A DNA stretch of 64,000 nt from Chryseobacterium sp. CH21 (GTDB taxonomy: Bacteria; Bacteroidota; Bacteroidia; Flavobacteriales; Weeksellaceae): positions 1 through 64,000 of the forward strand of contig NZ_QICI01000069.1 of assembly GCF_004119445.1 (NCBI RefSeq), written 5' to 3'. How positions within the stretch are numbered: position 1 is the first letter of the stretch; each line of letters starts with the position of its first letter. The notes beneath the pieces are model-generated. The model did not search any database. It saw only the letters and a program-made list of their open reading frames with translations, and was not told where the DNA came from. The translations under genes were made by a program, and so were the position numbers. Below, piece by piece: positions 53,361-61,930 of the stretch.

Positions 53361-54887
53361 TTAATTTTTATTAATCATTTGTGTAAGCCTCATGTCTATC
53401 GTTTCTTTTCCCAAAATCTCTGCACAGGTATTGAAAGCTCCGATAGTAACGCCTAAAATCCCATGCATATTAACAGATTGCCCGGTTAGAAACAGATTAT
53501 CAATTTTGGTACGGGGAGAAACCATTGTTTTAAGTGGATTCTGCGAGCTTTTCATGTATCCGTACATATTTCCTTCAAAATTCCCGATATAGTCTCTGTA
53601 AGACAAGGGAGAAGAAGTATATATCGTTTTAATAGCATGCCTTAGATTAGGAATTTTCTTCTCCAGCGCATCCAGCAGTTTTTCTGTTTTTTCAAGTTTA
53701 AATCTTTCATAAGCGGCTCCTCTTTCATGTTCGTCTGCTACGGTATTGAAAGTATTTTCCCATTCTTTCACCTCATCAAAATCCATATAAGAAATAGCGG
53801 TAAGACTTTCTGCGAATTCAGGATGATGCTTAGAGGGCGTGGAAGAAAGCATATACGTTTCCGGCCATGATTCTTTGCTGTAACGGAATGCATTCCAGAC
53901 CTGTTCTTCCGATGAATAGTGGTATCTGTTGTAATTGAAATTCGGAAGATTCTTAGGCTGTAAAACCAGATAAATACTAAAACATGATGAAACCGGCTTC
54001 CAGCTTAACACCCTATTCAAAAAAGACTTTTTCAGTCTTTCCTCTCCTATCAGCTTAATGGTGGAACGGATCTCAATATTTGAAATAAATTGTTTTGCAG
54101 CGTATTCTTTTCCTGCTTTTGTTCTTACAGCAGCCAGTACATTATTTTCATTAAAAACAAAATCAGAAACTTCCGAGTACTTGTGTACTTCAGCTCCATA
54201 TTCACGAAGTTTTCTGATGAGAAGTTTAGAAATCTGGCTTCCTCCTTTTACGCATTTATAAGCACTTTGGATATAAGAGTTTACCGTTAAAGCATGTACA
54301 TAAAAAGGAACATTTTCAGAATCTCCGGCATATAAAAAATTGGACCCCAGTAAAACCGACTGAAGTTTTTTGTTATGAGTAACAGATTCTATGAATCTTT
54401 TGGTGTTAAGATGCAGAATTTCTTCGTTGTAGCTGTCTTTTCCCACCACATGGTATCTTGGAAACTGGCTGCATACATACTGAATCTCTTCACAGTAGTC
54501 TTCAAGGTTTTCTTTTTCTTCCGGAAAGTATTTGGAAAGCTGTTCTACAAAGTTGTTGTAGCCTTGTGCGTGTGGATATTCTATTTCCTCGTCTCCGAAA
54601 CTGATTCTGTCATAGCCGTCTACATCCATCAGCTGCAGCTCAAGATCATCTATGATTTCAAGATAAGAAAAGAACTGGTTCAGATTCTGGCCTTTGCTTA
54701 AACCTCCGAGATAATGAACACCAGTATCAAAGATAAGTTTGTCCCGTGAAAAGGTCTGCAGATTTCCACCGTATTGGTTATTTTTCTCCAGAACGCATAC
54801 TTTCAGACCTTCTTTCGCCAAAATAAGAGCTGAAACAAGACCTCCCAATCCGCTGCCGATTACAAGTATGTCGTATTCTTTTTTCAA
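53361..54887 (-). CDS. FAD-dependent oxidoreductase of the carotene desaturase/isomerase family
   Basis: A 508-residue protein with the Rossmann FAD motif VIGSGLGGLVSALILAKEGLKVCVLEKNNQYGGNLQTFS at the N terminus and a C-terminal FAD motif NLFLTGQSVNMHGILGVTIGA. The overall pattern is that of the CrtI/CrtISO/retinol-saturase group, which handles long conjugated polyenes. In this locus it could desaturate or isomerise the aryl-polyene chain. It is directly upstream of the C45 gene in the same direction, and a 160-base gap separates it from the LpxL-like gene. Confidence 0.85.
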   Translation of the reverse strand: MKKEYDILVIGSGLGGLVSALILAKEGLKVCVLEKNNQYGGNLQTFSRDKLIFDTGVHYLGGLSKGQNLNQFFSYLEIIDDLELQLMDVDGYDRISFGDEEIEYPHAQGYNNFVEQLSKYFPEEKENLEDYCEEIQYVCSQFPRYHVVGKDSYNEEILHLNTKRFIESVTHNKKLQSVLLGSNFLYAGDSENVPFYVHALTVNSYIQSAYKCVKGGSQISKLLIRKLREYGAEVHKYSEVSDFVFNENNVLAAVRTKAGKEYAAKQFISNIEIRSTIKLIGEERLKKSFLNRVLSWKPVSSCFSIYLVLQPKNLPNFNYNRYHYSSEEQVWNAFRYSKESWPETYMLSSTPSKHHPEFAESLTAISYMDFDEVKEWENTFNTVADEHERGAAYERFKLEKTEKLLDALEKKIPNLRHAIKTIYTSSPLSYRDYIGNFEGNMYGYMKSSQNPLKTMVSPRTKIDNLFLTGQSVNMHGILGVTIGAFNTCAEILGKETIDMRLTQMINKN

Positions 54888-55047
54888 AGGAGAATGTGCT
54901 TTTAATAATTAAGAAACAGGGAATTTAAGATATTTAAAGATTACTTTCGTAAAGTAAGCATAGAAATTTTGTAAGTGATCTTAAATTTCGGTAAATCTTA
55001 ATGGTTTTTAGTTTTTTATTCGTTTTTATGGGATAAAAATAGAAAAA

Positions 55048-55930
55048 TTAATCAACATCATCCCAAAAATCAAAATAATTAAACCATTGAAGCGGATATT
55101 TTTTCACCATGGTTTCAAGATTATCAACATAAGACTGTAAAAGTCCCTGAGAATCACGGTTTTTGATATTCTGAGCTACTCTTGCATACAGATGGTAATG
55201 AAGATTTTTCTCTTTCATCACATAAACGTACACTACAGGAACACCCAATCTTGAAGCAATCAAAAACGGACCAGCCGGAAATTTTGCGCTCTTCCCCAGC
55301 AATTCAGCTTCCAGATATTTGGATCCTTCAAAATAACGGTCTCCTGTAAAGCAGATCAGTTCATTATTGGACAAAGCCTGATTAATCTCAAAGATATGAG
55401 ACATATCTTCTTTAACATAAATAAATTTGATATTACTTTCTTTTACAGCAACGCTTTCCAGATATTCCTTAATCACAGTAACTTCCTGATCCGTAGTGAC
55501 CAGATTGATCTGACAGTCAAAATCAATATCTGCAAAAAATGTTCTGCAATTTCAAAATTACCGATATGAGCACTGATCAGTACCCCTCCTTTTTAGCGGC
55601 TAAAAGATTTCTGAGGTTTTCAATGCCATCAAACTCATAGGTATATTTTTCTCTGAGCCCGGCAGAAATAGCCGTTTTATCAATCAAAACTTTCCCGAAA
55701 GTAAAATAGCTTTTAAATATTGAGGCTTTGGATTTCCAGTATCCGTAGTTGAGTCTTTTCTGAAAGTAATAAAGAATGTACTGGTTGCTTTTCTTCTGGA
55801 ATAATGAGTAATAGGCTGCCACAAAGTAAAGCACCCCATATGAACTTCTGATTCCGATATTTCTAATACACCATACGAATATTCTGTATCCGAGTACTGT
55901 TCCTTTAGATTTACCTTTCCACTTGTTCAT
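55048..55930 (-). pseudogene. LpxL-like lipid acyltransferase, frameshifted twice
   Basis: Two ORFs (55577-55930 and 55048-55476) are one gene of about 294 residues. Adding one G to the run at 55583-55586 and one T (minus strand) to the run at 55534-55539 gives an open frame through KKEGVLISAHIGNFEIAEHFFADIDFDC. This contains the HX4(D/E) acyltransferase motif (HIGNFE). A later FTGDRYFEG and FPAGPFLIASRLGVPVVYVY are typical of lauroyl/myristoyl transferases. It has an N-terminal membrane-associated segment. In aryl-polyene loci such enzymes attach the polyene to a lipid or sugar-lipid, so it is a possible ester-forming enzyme here. Confidence 0.83.
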
Positions 55931-55956
55931 ATATAGAATTTAATATAACAGAGAAC

Positions 55957-56018
55957 CAATGTAGCAATATCTTTTTTGAAGCGTCTGTTATCAGATCGCT
56001 GCGATATTATTACATTGG
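55957..56018. repeat. palindromic intergenic repeat next to the second ACP gene
   Basis: CCAATGTAGCAATATC (55957-55972) and GATATTATTACATTGG (56003-56018) are inverted arms matching at 14 of 16 positions. The arms share the ATGTAGCAAT core with the element beside the other ACP gene at 40.6 kb. It fills most of the gap between the ACP and LpxL-like genes. Confidence 0.7.
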
Positions 56019-56050
56019 CCCATTTTATAGAATAAAGATTTACTTAATAA

Positions 56051-56305
56051 CTAGGCGTTTTTTTCAGCAATCTTATGTTCAATCGTTGTATAGAAATCGT
56101 CAAATGTTATCATTTTCTTGAAATCTGCTTCTCCTAATTTCACCCCGAAATTAGATTCAATTACTACTACCATGTCGATATAATCTAAGCTGTCTAAGCC
56201 CAGTGTATTTTTAAGGTTGGCATCATTACTGATTTCGTCTCCGTCAACCTCAAATTCGTTGACCAGAAAATCATTAACGATGGCAACTATTTTTTCCCTT
56301 TCCAT
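56051..56305 (-). CDS. acyl carrier protein
   Basis: An 84-residue carrier protein starting at the ATG at 56305 (MEREKIVAIVNDFLVNEFEV). The attachment site is LGLDSLDYIDMVVVIE, with Ser39. It is very acidic and helical. It is coupled to the ketosynthase gene upstream (4 bases between stop and start) in the run TAL-FabG-KAS-ACP, so it probably carries the aryl-polyene chain that starts from coumarate. Confidence 0.92.
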   Translation of the reverse strand: MEREKIVAIVNDFLVNEFEVDGDEISNDANLKNTLGLDSLDYIDMVVVIESNFGVKLGEADFKKMITFDDFYTTIEHKIAEKNA

Positions 56306-56309
56306 GTTT

Positions 56310-57530
56310 TTAATCAAATTTTTTAACTATTAGTGCAGAATTGGTTCCCCCAAACCCAAAAGAATTCGACAAAAATACATCAATTTTTTGATTTTTTGTT
56401 TTTGCGACTAAATTTATCTTTTGTGCTTCATTATCAGGGTTTTCCAGATTGATATTTGGAGCAACAAAATCGTTCTGCATCATCAGAATAGAGTAGATAA
56501 CTTCACTTGCACCTGCCATCCAGCACTCGTGTCCGGTCATAGATTTGGTAGAACTTACCAGAACTTCACTCCCGAAAATTTCGTAGATAGCTTTTGCTTC
56601 ATTGGCATCACCAATTGGAGTAGAAGTTGCATGAGCATTGATATAATCGATGTCTGAAGCTTTTAATCCTGACTGTTTTAAGGCTCTGTCCATTGCCAAA
56701 GCTGGTCCATCCACATTGGGTGTTGAAATATGACCTCCGTTTGAAGAAAAACCATACCCGATAATTTCTGCAATGATTGGAGCCCCTCTTCTTTTGGCAG
56801 ATTCTAAGCTTTCAACGATCAGGCTGGCTGCGCCACCACTGGGAATCAATCCGTCTCTTTCTGCATCGAAAGGTCTGGATGCTTTTGTAGGCTGATCTTC
56901 TCTGGCTGAGAACACTCCCAATCCATCAAAACTCGCCATGGAATATTTATTGGTTTCCTGAGCTCCTCCACAGATAATCATATCCTGAAAACCATTTTTG
57001 ATCATCATATAAGCCAATCCCAAAGAATGGGAACCGCTTGCACAGGCTGCACTGATGGTAAGATTGATTCCTTTCAGTTTAAAAATGGTAGAAAGGTTCA
57101 TCGTTACGGTTGAGTTCATTGATTTGAAGATCGCTCCCGATCCCATCAATGTTGTATCTTTCTTTTCTCTTGCAATGTCGATAGATTCTACGACTGCCTG
57201 AGAAACACTGTCGTTGCCATATAAAATTCCCACTTCATGAGAATCTAAGAATTCTTCATCCAGATTGGCCTGTTTTAAAGCGTCAATGGTAGCCAGATAA
57301 GCATATTCGCTTTCTTCGCCCATACTGATACGCTGGCGTCTGTTTAAAAGGTTTTTCAGATCAGGTTTAGGAACAACTCCTGTAAGGCCAGACCTGAAAC
57401 CGAATTCTTTTCTGTCCGGATCTAAAACAATACCAGATTTTCCTTGATATAGGGATTCTCTGACCTCTTCTAAAGATGTCCCGATGCAGGAATAAATTCC
57501 CATTCCGGTAATTACAACCCTATTTTCCAT
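56310..57530 (-). CDS. beta-ketoacyl-ACP synthase (KAS II-like)
   Basis: A 406-residue ketosynthase. Cys163 in ISAACASGSHSLG is the nucleophile, and the His residues are in YINAHATSTPIGDANE and KSMTGHECWMAGASE; the triad is complete. HAT replaces the more usual HGT after the first His. The C terminus is the typical SNSFGFGGTNSALIVKKFD. It is 1 base after the fabG stop and 4 bases before the ACP start, so the chain-extension enzymes are one tight unit. Confidence 0.93.
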   Translation of the reverse strand: MENRVVITGMGIYSCIGTSLEEVRESLYQGKSGIVLDPDRKEFGFRSGLTGVVPKPDLKNLLNRRQRISMGEESEYAYLATIDALKQANLDEEFLDSHEVGILYGNDSVSQAVVESIDIAREKKDTTLMGSGAIFKSMNSTVTMNLSTIFKLKGINLTISAACASGSHSLGLAYMMIKNGFQDMIICGGAQETNKYSMASFDGLGVFSAREDQPTKASRPFDAERDGLIPSGGAASLIVESLESAKRRGAPIIAEIIGYGFSSNGGHISTPNVDGPALAMDRALKQSGLKASDIDYINAHATSTPIGDANEAKAIYEIFGSEVLVSSTKSMTGHECWMAGASEVIYSILMMQNDFVAPNINLENPDNEAQKINLVAKTKNQKIDVFLSNSFGFGGTNSALIVKKFD

Positions 57531-57531
57531 G

Positions 57532-58263
57532 TTATGAATAAATTCCTCCGTTAATATTAATCACTTCTCCTGTAATGTAAGAAGATTTTTTAGATGCTAA
57601 AAATGCTACAAGATCTGCCACTTCTTCTGCTTCCCCGAATCTGTTGGCAGGTATCATTGCTTTCAGTTCTTCTTCATTAAAATCCTGAGTCATATCTGTT
57701 TTGATAAAACCAGGAGCTACGGCATTTACGGTAACATTTCTTTTGGCAACTTCCTGAGCAAGAGCTTTTGTAGCACCTACCAAAGCCCCTTTTGCAGCAG
57801 AATAATTCGTCTGTCCGGCTGTTCCTTTTACTCCGGATACAGAAACCATATTGATGATTCTTCCGTATTTGTTACGAAGCAGCTTTTGTATAAAGAAATT
57901 GGTCACATTGAAAAATCCGTCCAGACTTGTATTGATTACACTGTTCCAGTCTTCTTTCTGCATCCACATAAAAAGACCGTCTCTTGTGATTCCGGCATTA
58001 TTGACAATCACTTCTACCACTGCGTCAGGATTTTTCTCCTGCCATTCCGTTAAAACAGCTTGTGTTTCTTCGGTATTTCCTACATCAAATTTAAGAATTT
58101 CTCCGGTAGCGCCCAATTCTTTCACTTTAGCCAAAGTTTCGTTGGCTGCCGTTTCGTTTGAAGCGTAGTTGATAAGGATGTGATAGTTTTTCTCTTCAGC
58201 CAGTTTTATACAGATTGCCCTCCCGATTCCTCTGGAGCCTCCTGTTATAATTGCACATTTCAT
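57532..58263 (-). CDS. fabG: 3-oxoacyl-ACP reductase (SDR)
   Basis: A 243-residue short-chain dehydrogenase. The NADPH motif is GGSRGIGRAIC, NNAG is present (VNNAGITRDGLF), and the catalytic triad is Ser (VSVSGVKGTAG), Tyr-x-x-x-Lys (NYSAAKGALVG). The C terminus, KSSYITGEVININGGIYS, is as in FabG. It should reduce the 3-keto group after each condensation in polyene synthesis. It is transcribed with the downstream ketosynthase and ACP and follows the ammonia-lyase gene by 83 bases. Confidence 0.92.
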   Translation of the reverse strand: MKCAIITGGSRGIGRAICIKLAEEKNYHILINYASNETAANETLAKVKELGATGEILKFDVGNTEETQAVLTEWQEKNPDAVVEVIVNNAGITRDGLFMWMQKEDWNSVINTSLDGFFNVTNFFIQKLLRNKYGRIINMVSVSGVKGTAGQTNYSAAKGALVGATKALAQEVAKRNVTVNAVAPGFIKTDMTQDFNEEELKAMIPANRFGEAEEVADLVAFLASKKSSYITGEVININGGIYS

Positions 58264-58346
58264 GCGTTAGTGTTTATATCGTTTTTAGTTTTTTTAAGTT
58301 GATGTTGTATGCCTTTCTTTAAAAGACAATCCATGGCAGCCAATAG

Positions 58347-59867
58347 TTACATTCCCTTCAGGTATTTCTTGACTCCCTCCAGATACGGATACATTACCAT
58401 ATCATCTGAGAAAGCAGGAATAATCTTTCTGATATCATCATACAGTTCTTTTGTAGAGGATGAAACCTTATCCTGGAACCCAAGATATTCAACCGCCTGA
58501 ATGATAGTAATAGCTTCAATGGCTAATACTTCAAAAGCATTTTCAATGACTTTTCTGCAGATCACAGCAGCGTTTGTTCCCATGCTAACGATGTCCTGAT
58601 TGTCATTATTATTTGGAATACTGTGAACATACATTGGGTTAGACAGCATTTGGCTTTCTGCCGTGGTGGAAGTTGCCGTAAACTGTACACCCTGCATCCC
58701 GAAATTGAACCCTAATTTACCTAAATTGACAAAAGGGGGCAAAATTTCATTGATTTTTGCATTCAGAAGATAGTTTAACTGTCTTTCTGCAAGCATGGTC
58801 AGTTTGGTTACCACAATTTTAAGTTTGTCCATTTCCAGAGATATATAATCACCATGGAAATTCCCTCCGTGATATACATGTTGATCCTCAACGTTGATAA
58901 TTGGGTTATCATTCGCAGAATTGATCTCATTCTCAAGAACTTTTTCTGTATATTCCAGCGTATCAAGTACTGGTCCCAGAATCTGAGGAACACATCTTAA
59001 AGAATAGTATTCCTGAACTTTTTCCTTGAATACTTTTTCCTGTTCTTCGAAATGGGTATAAAGGTGGTCTTCTCTTTTTCTGATCAGTTTACTGTCTGCA
59101 AGGTGAGCACGCATTCTTTCTGCCACTTTCTGCTGTCCGTAATGCTTCTTCGTTCCGTTCAAAGCCTCTGATAAATGGTCATCATAAGCCTGCACAATTT
59201 CATTGATGGCACATGAAAGTCTAAGGGAAATATCTGTAAGCTGATTCGCTTTATAGGCATTCACAATACCGATTCCTGACATCACGGAAGTTCCGTTCAT
59301 CAAAGCAAGACCTTCACGGATCTCTACTTTTATCGGTTCTAACCCTTCTGTTTCAAAAACGTCTTTGGTAGATTTTCGTTCTCCTTTATAAAAAACTTCT
59401 CCTTCTCCAATCAATACTAAAGCTAAGTGAGCCAGCTGAACAAGGTCTCCGCTTGCTCCTACTCCTCCATGTTCAAAGATCAGTGGGGTAATATCTCTGT
59501 TGATGAGCTCCTGAAGAAGATAGATAACCGACTGGTGCACTCCTGAATTTCCTAAGGATAGGGTATTCAATCTTGCCAGCATACATGCTTTTACTTCTTC
59601 TGCCGGTAAAGGATTTCCTATTCCTGAAGAATGGCTTCTGATCAGGTTATACTGAAGCTGGTGTGTATCTTCATCACTGATCTTAAACTGAGCCATAGGC
59701 CCAAAACCAGTGTTCACACCATATATTACTTTATTTTTTGAAAATTCTTTTAAAAACTGAAAACTTTTATCCACTCTTGATAAAAGTGATTCATCCAGTT
59801 CTATTTTTTCATTCTCAATGATAATTTTTTGAAAGTCTTTCAGTTCTAAAAAGTTATTTATTTTCAT
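58347..59867 (-). CDS. aromatic amino acid ammonia-lyase, probably tyrosine ammonia-lyase
   Basis: A 506-residue MIO-type lyase starting at the ATG at 59867. The prosthetic-group triad is Ala138-Ser139-Gly140 in GVGASGDLVQLAH, and the catalytic Tyr49 is in KVIYGVNTGFGPMAQ. Automatic annotation would often call it histidine ammonia-lyase, because the selectivity region reads RSHSSG (Ser-His) as in HutH. The surrounding sequence, such as NLIRSHSSGIG and YHGGNFHGDYISLEMDKLK, follows from memory the Flavobacterium johnsoniae tyrosine ammonia-lyase, and no hut genes are adjacent. It would make 4-coumarate as the polyene starter. It is the first gene of the TAL-FabG-KAS-ACP run. Confidence 0.85.
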   Translation of the reverse strand: MKINNFLELKDFQKIIIENEKIELDESLLSRVDKSFQFLKEFSKNKVIYGVNTGFGPMAQFKISDEDTHQLQYNLIRSHSSGIGNPLPAEEVKACMLARLNTLSLGNSGVHQSVIYLLQELINRDITPLIFEHGGVGASGDLVQLAHLALVLIGEGEVFYKGERKSTKDVFETEGLEPIKVEIREGLALMNGTSVMSGIGIVNAYKANQLTDISLRLSCAINEIVQAYDDHLSEALNGTKKHYGQQKVAERMRAHLADSKLIRKREDHLYTHFEEQEKVFKEKVQEYYSLRCVPQILGPVLDTLEYTEKVLENEINSANDNPIINVEDQHVYHGGNFHGDYISLEMDKLKIVVTKLTMLAERQLNYLLNAKINEILPPFVNLGKLGFNFGMQGVQFTATSTTAESQMLSNPMYVHSIPNNNDNQDIVSMGTNAAVICRKVIENAFEVLAIEAITIIQAVEYLGFQDKVSSSTKELYDDIRKIIPAFSDDMVMYPYLEGVKKYLKGM

Positions 59868-59891
59868 CAATTAAAAGTAATAGTTGATAAT

Positions 59892-59925
59892 TTTGTAAAA
59901 TATTAATTATTTGTCACTAATTTTG
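59892..59925 (+). promoter_or_regulatory. promoter of the halogenase-like gene
   Basis: TTTG at 59892-59895 and TAATTTTG at 59918-59925 are 22 bases apart and match the Bacteroidota promoter. The gene starts 40 bases downstream. Its -7 box lies 3 bases from that of the opposing promoter. Confidence 0.6.
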
Positions 59926-59928
59926 CGG

Positions 59929-59964
59929 CAAAGATAAAAGTTATTATTAAAATAAAAAATCAAA
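59929..59964 (-). promoter_or_regulatory. promoter of the ammonia-lyase operon
   Basis: On the minus strand TATCTTTG lies at 59929-59936, with TTTG at 59961-59964, 24 bases upstream (one more than the usual range). It reads towards the ammonia-lyase start at 59867 and interlocks with the plus-strand promoter. Confidence 0.55.
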
Positions 59965-59965
59965 G

Positions 59966-61222
59966 ATGAGCAAAGAATCTGTTGACGTTCTTGTAATCGG
60001 AGCTGGACCCTCCGGATGCGTGTCTTCTTCGTACCTGAAGAACAATAACGTCAGCGTAAAAGTAGTTGAAAAGACAAAATTCCCGAGGCTGGTAGTCGGA
60101 GAAAGCTTAATTCCAAGGGTTATGGACCACTTTGAGGAGGCCGGACTTTTCCCTGCATTAGACAAAATGGGCTTTGAGAAAAAGCTGGGAGCACGTTTCC
60201 TTCGCGGTGACGAGGTCTGCATTTTTGATTTCAGTAACAAATTCGGACAAGGCTGGGACTGGACCTGGCAGGTTCCAAGAGCTGATTTTGATAATACTCT
60301 TGCTCAGGAGGTGATTAATAAAGGAATTGATCTTGAATTTGAAACCGAAGTTATCGACATCAGATTTGACGGAACAAATTCTGTGACTACGGTAAGAAAT
60401 AAGGATGGAGAAACAAAAGAGATCCATGCTAAATTTGTTATTGATTCCAGCGGTTACGGAAGAGTACTTCCCCGCCTGCTTGATTTGGAAAAGCCTTCAA
60501 AATTATCTCCTCACTCTGCTATTTTCTCTCATGTAAACGATATTAACAGAGAACCGGGAGAGGAAGGAACTTTGATTTCTTTTGACATTATTGAAACAGA
60601 AGTATGGCTTTGGGTAATTCCTTTTTCCAACGGAAATACCAGTGTAGGAATTGTAGGCCCTACTGAATATATTGACAAATTATCTGAAAGTGGAGATGCA
60701 GCTGAAGCTTTGAGAAAGGCAATTTCTCTTTCAGATTATTATGTAAAACGTTTTGGAGAGGTAGATTTCCTTTTTGAGCCTAAACACCTGAAAGATTACT
60801 CATGTTCAGTGAAAAGTTTATTCGGGGACGGATTTGCTTTAACAGGGAATGCATCGGAATTTCTAGATCCTGTATTTTCTTCGGGAATGGCTTTTGCCAC
60901 AGAATCCGGAATGTTGGCTGCCAAACTGGCTTTAAGACAATTAAACGGCGAAAAAATTGACTGGCAGACGGAATACTCGGATTACATTTTATATGGTGTG
61001 GATGTTTTCACCACGTATGTTAAAGAATGGTATACCGGAAATCTTCAGGAACTGTTCTTCCACCAACCGGAAAACCCGGATGTAAAGAAAAAGATCTGTG
61101 CAGTTTTAGCGGGTTATGTCTGGAATAAAGACAATCCTTTTGTAAAAAAGCACGATACAGTGATTAAAAATCTTGCCAACCTGATCAAGTTAGAAAAACA
61201 GGAGCAGCAAAAACAAGCATAA
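59966..61222 (+). CDS. flavin-dependent halogenase/monooxygenase-like protein
   Basis: A 418-residue FAD enzyme with the dinucleotide motif VLVIGAGPSGCVSSSYL (GxGxxG, residues 12-17) and VVGESLIPRVMDHFEEAGL. The tryptophan-halogenase signature WxWxIP is present exactly as WLWVIP at residues 214-219, and Lys72/Lys73 lie in a KKLGARF stretch where the catalytic Lys of halogenases is found. It may chlorinate or hydroxylate the phenolic end of the flexirubin, since chlorinated flexirubins are known. Geranylgeranyl-reductase-like enzymes share the fold but usually lack WxWxIP. It is monocistronic, divergent from the ammonia-lyase operon. Confidence 0.78.
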   Translation: MSKESVDVLVIGAGPSGCVSSSYLKNNNVSVKVVEKTKFPRLVVGESLIPRVMDHFEEAGLFPALDKMGFEKKLGARFLRGDEVCIFDFSNKFGQGWDWTWQVPRADFDNTLAQEVINKGIDLEFETEVIDIRFDGTNSVTTVRNKDGETKEIHAKFVIDSSGYGRVLPRLLDLEKPSKLSPHSAIFSHVNDINREPGEEGTLISFDIIETEVWLWVIPFSNGNTSVGIVGPTEYIDKLSESGDAAEALRKAISLSDYYVKRFGEVDFLFEPKHLKDYSCSVKSLFGDGFALTGNASEFLDPVFSSGMAFATESGMLAAKLALRQLNGEKIDWQTEYSDYILYGVDVFTTYVKEWYTGNLQELFFHQPENPDVKKKICAVLAGYVWNKDNPFVKKHDTVIKNLANLIKLEKQEQQKQA

Positions 61223-61253
61223 AAAAACGGTCTGAAAATTCAGACCGTTTTTT
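61221..61253. terminator. bidirectional rho-independent terminator
   Basis: AAAAAAACGGTCTG and CAGACCGTTTTTT form a 13-bp stem with loop AAAATT (61235-61240). It separates the halogenase-like gene from the converging small-protein gene and works in both directions. Confidence 0.9.
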
Positions 61254-61256
61254 GTT

Positions 61257-61855
61257 TTATTGTAAAGCATTTTTAATCGCTTTACCTAATTCTTTTCCTG
61301 TTTTCTCATATGCTGCGGATATTCTTCCATATTCCATACGATAGCTACCTTTACTTCCTATCCCTTCAATCTTATCACCTTGAACTTTAGTTAATACTTT
61401 AGATGGGTTTTCAGTTTCAACAAATATCATTTCTGAGGATAACTTAGCCGGCTGTGTTACAAATCCTGTCCATCCGGCATAGATCCACTTTGTAACTAGG
61501 ATTAAGGTATACTTTGCCGAAACCCCTTTACTGAATTTTATTTTTTCGCTTTACCATTTACTCCTTCAATAAACTTATCAAAAAAAATAGATTCTTTATG
61601 CTTTTGCCACTCTTTATTCCATTCTTTCCAGGATTCCTCACCTTTCTTAGCCAATGTTTCTGTCTTTCTTCTTTCAAGATATTGAGCTTCAGTATAATTA
61701 TCTGCCTGAAAAAGAGGATTTTCAAATTTAAACTGAACATTCACTTCTGTCTGATCTTTCAGAAAGTCAAAATTTCCAGACTCAATACTAATTTTGTCCT
61801 GGGCAAAAGTTGTCGTGGTAATAGCTACAAAAAGCAGCAGAAATAATTTTTTCAT
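61257..61855 (-). pseudogene. hypothetical secreted protein, frameshifted in this sequence
   Basis: The 5' ORF (61538-61855) has a signal peptide (MKKLFLLLFVAITTTTFAQ) and then DKISIESGNFDFLKDQTEVNVQF. It stops after GKAKK. One extra A in the minus-strand run at 61541-61546 opens the frame through KKIKFSKGVSAKYTLILVTKWIYAGWTGFV to a new stop at 61257, about 199 residues. The C-terminal part (GSKGSYRMEYGRISAAYEKTGKELGKAIKNAL) looks conserved. I recognise no named family. By position it converges with the halogenase-like gene. The pattern WIYAGWTGFV is seen in some flavobacterial secreted proteins of unknown role. Confidence 0.75.
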
Positions 61856-61883
61856 AGTGTATTAGTTTTGCTATTTAAGAGCC

Positions 61884-61891
61884 CAAAGATA
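61884..61891 (-). promoter_or_regulatory. putative promoter -7 box of the small secreted protein
   Basis: The minus strand reads TATCTTTG (TAnnTTTG), 29 bases upstream of the start at 61855. No clear -33 element. Confidence 0.4.
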
Positions 61892-61930
61892 TTATAAAAA
61901 GGAAATCTTTACCCACTCTTTATTTTAATT

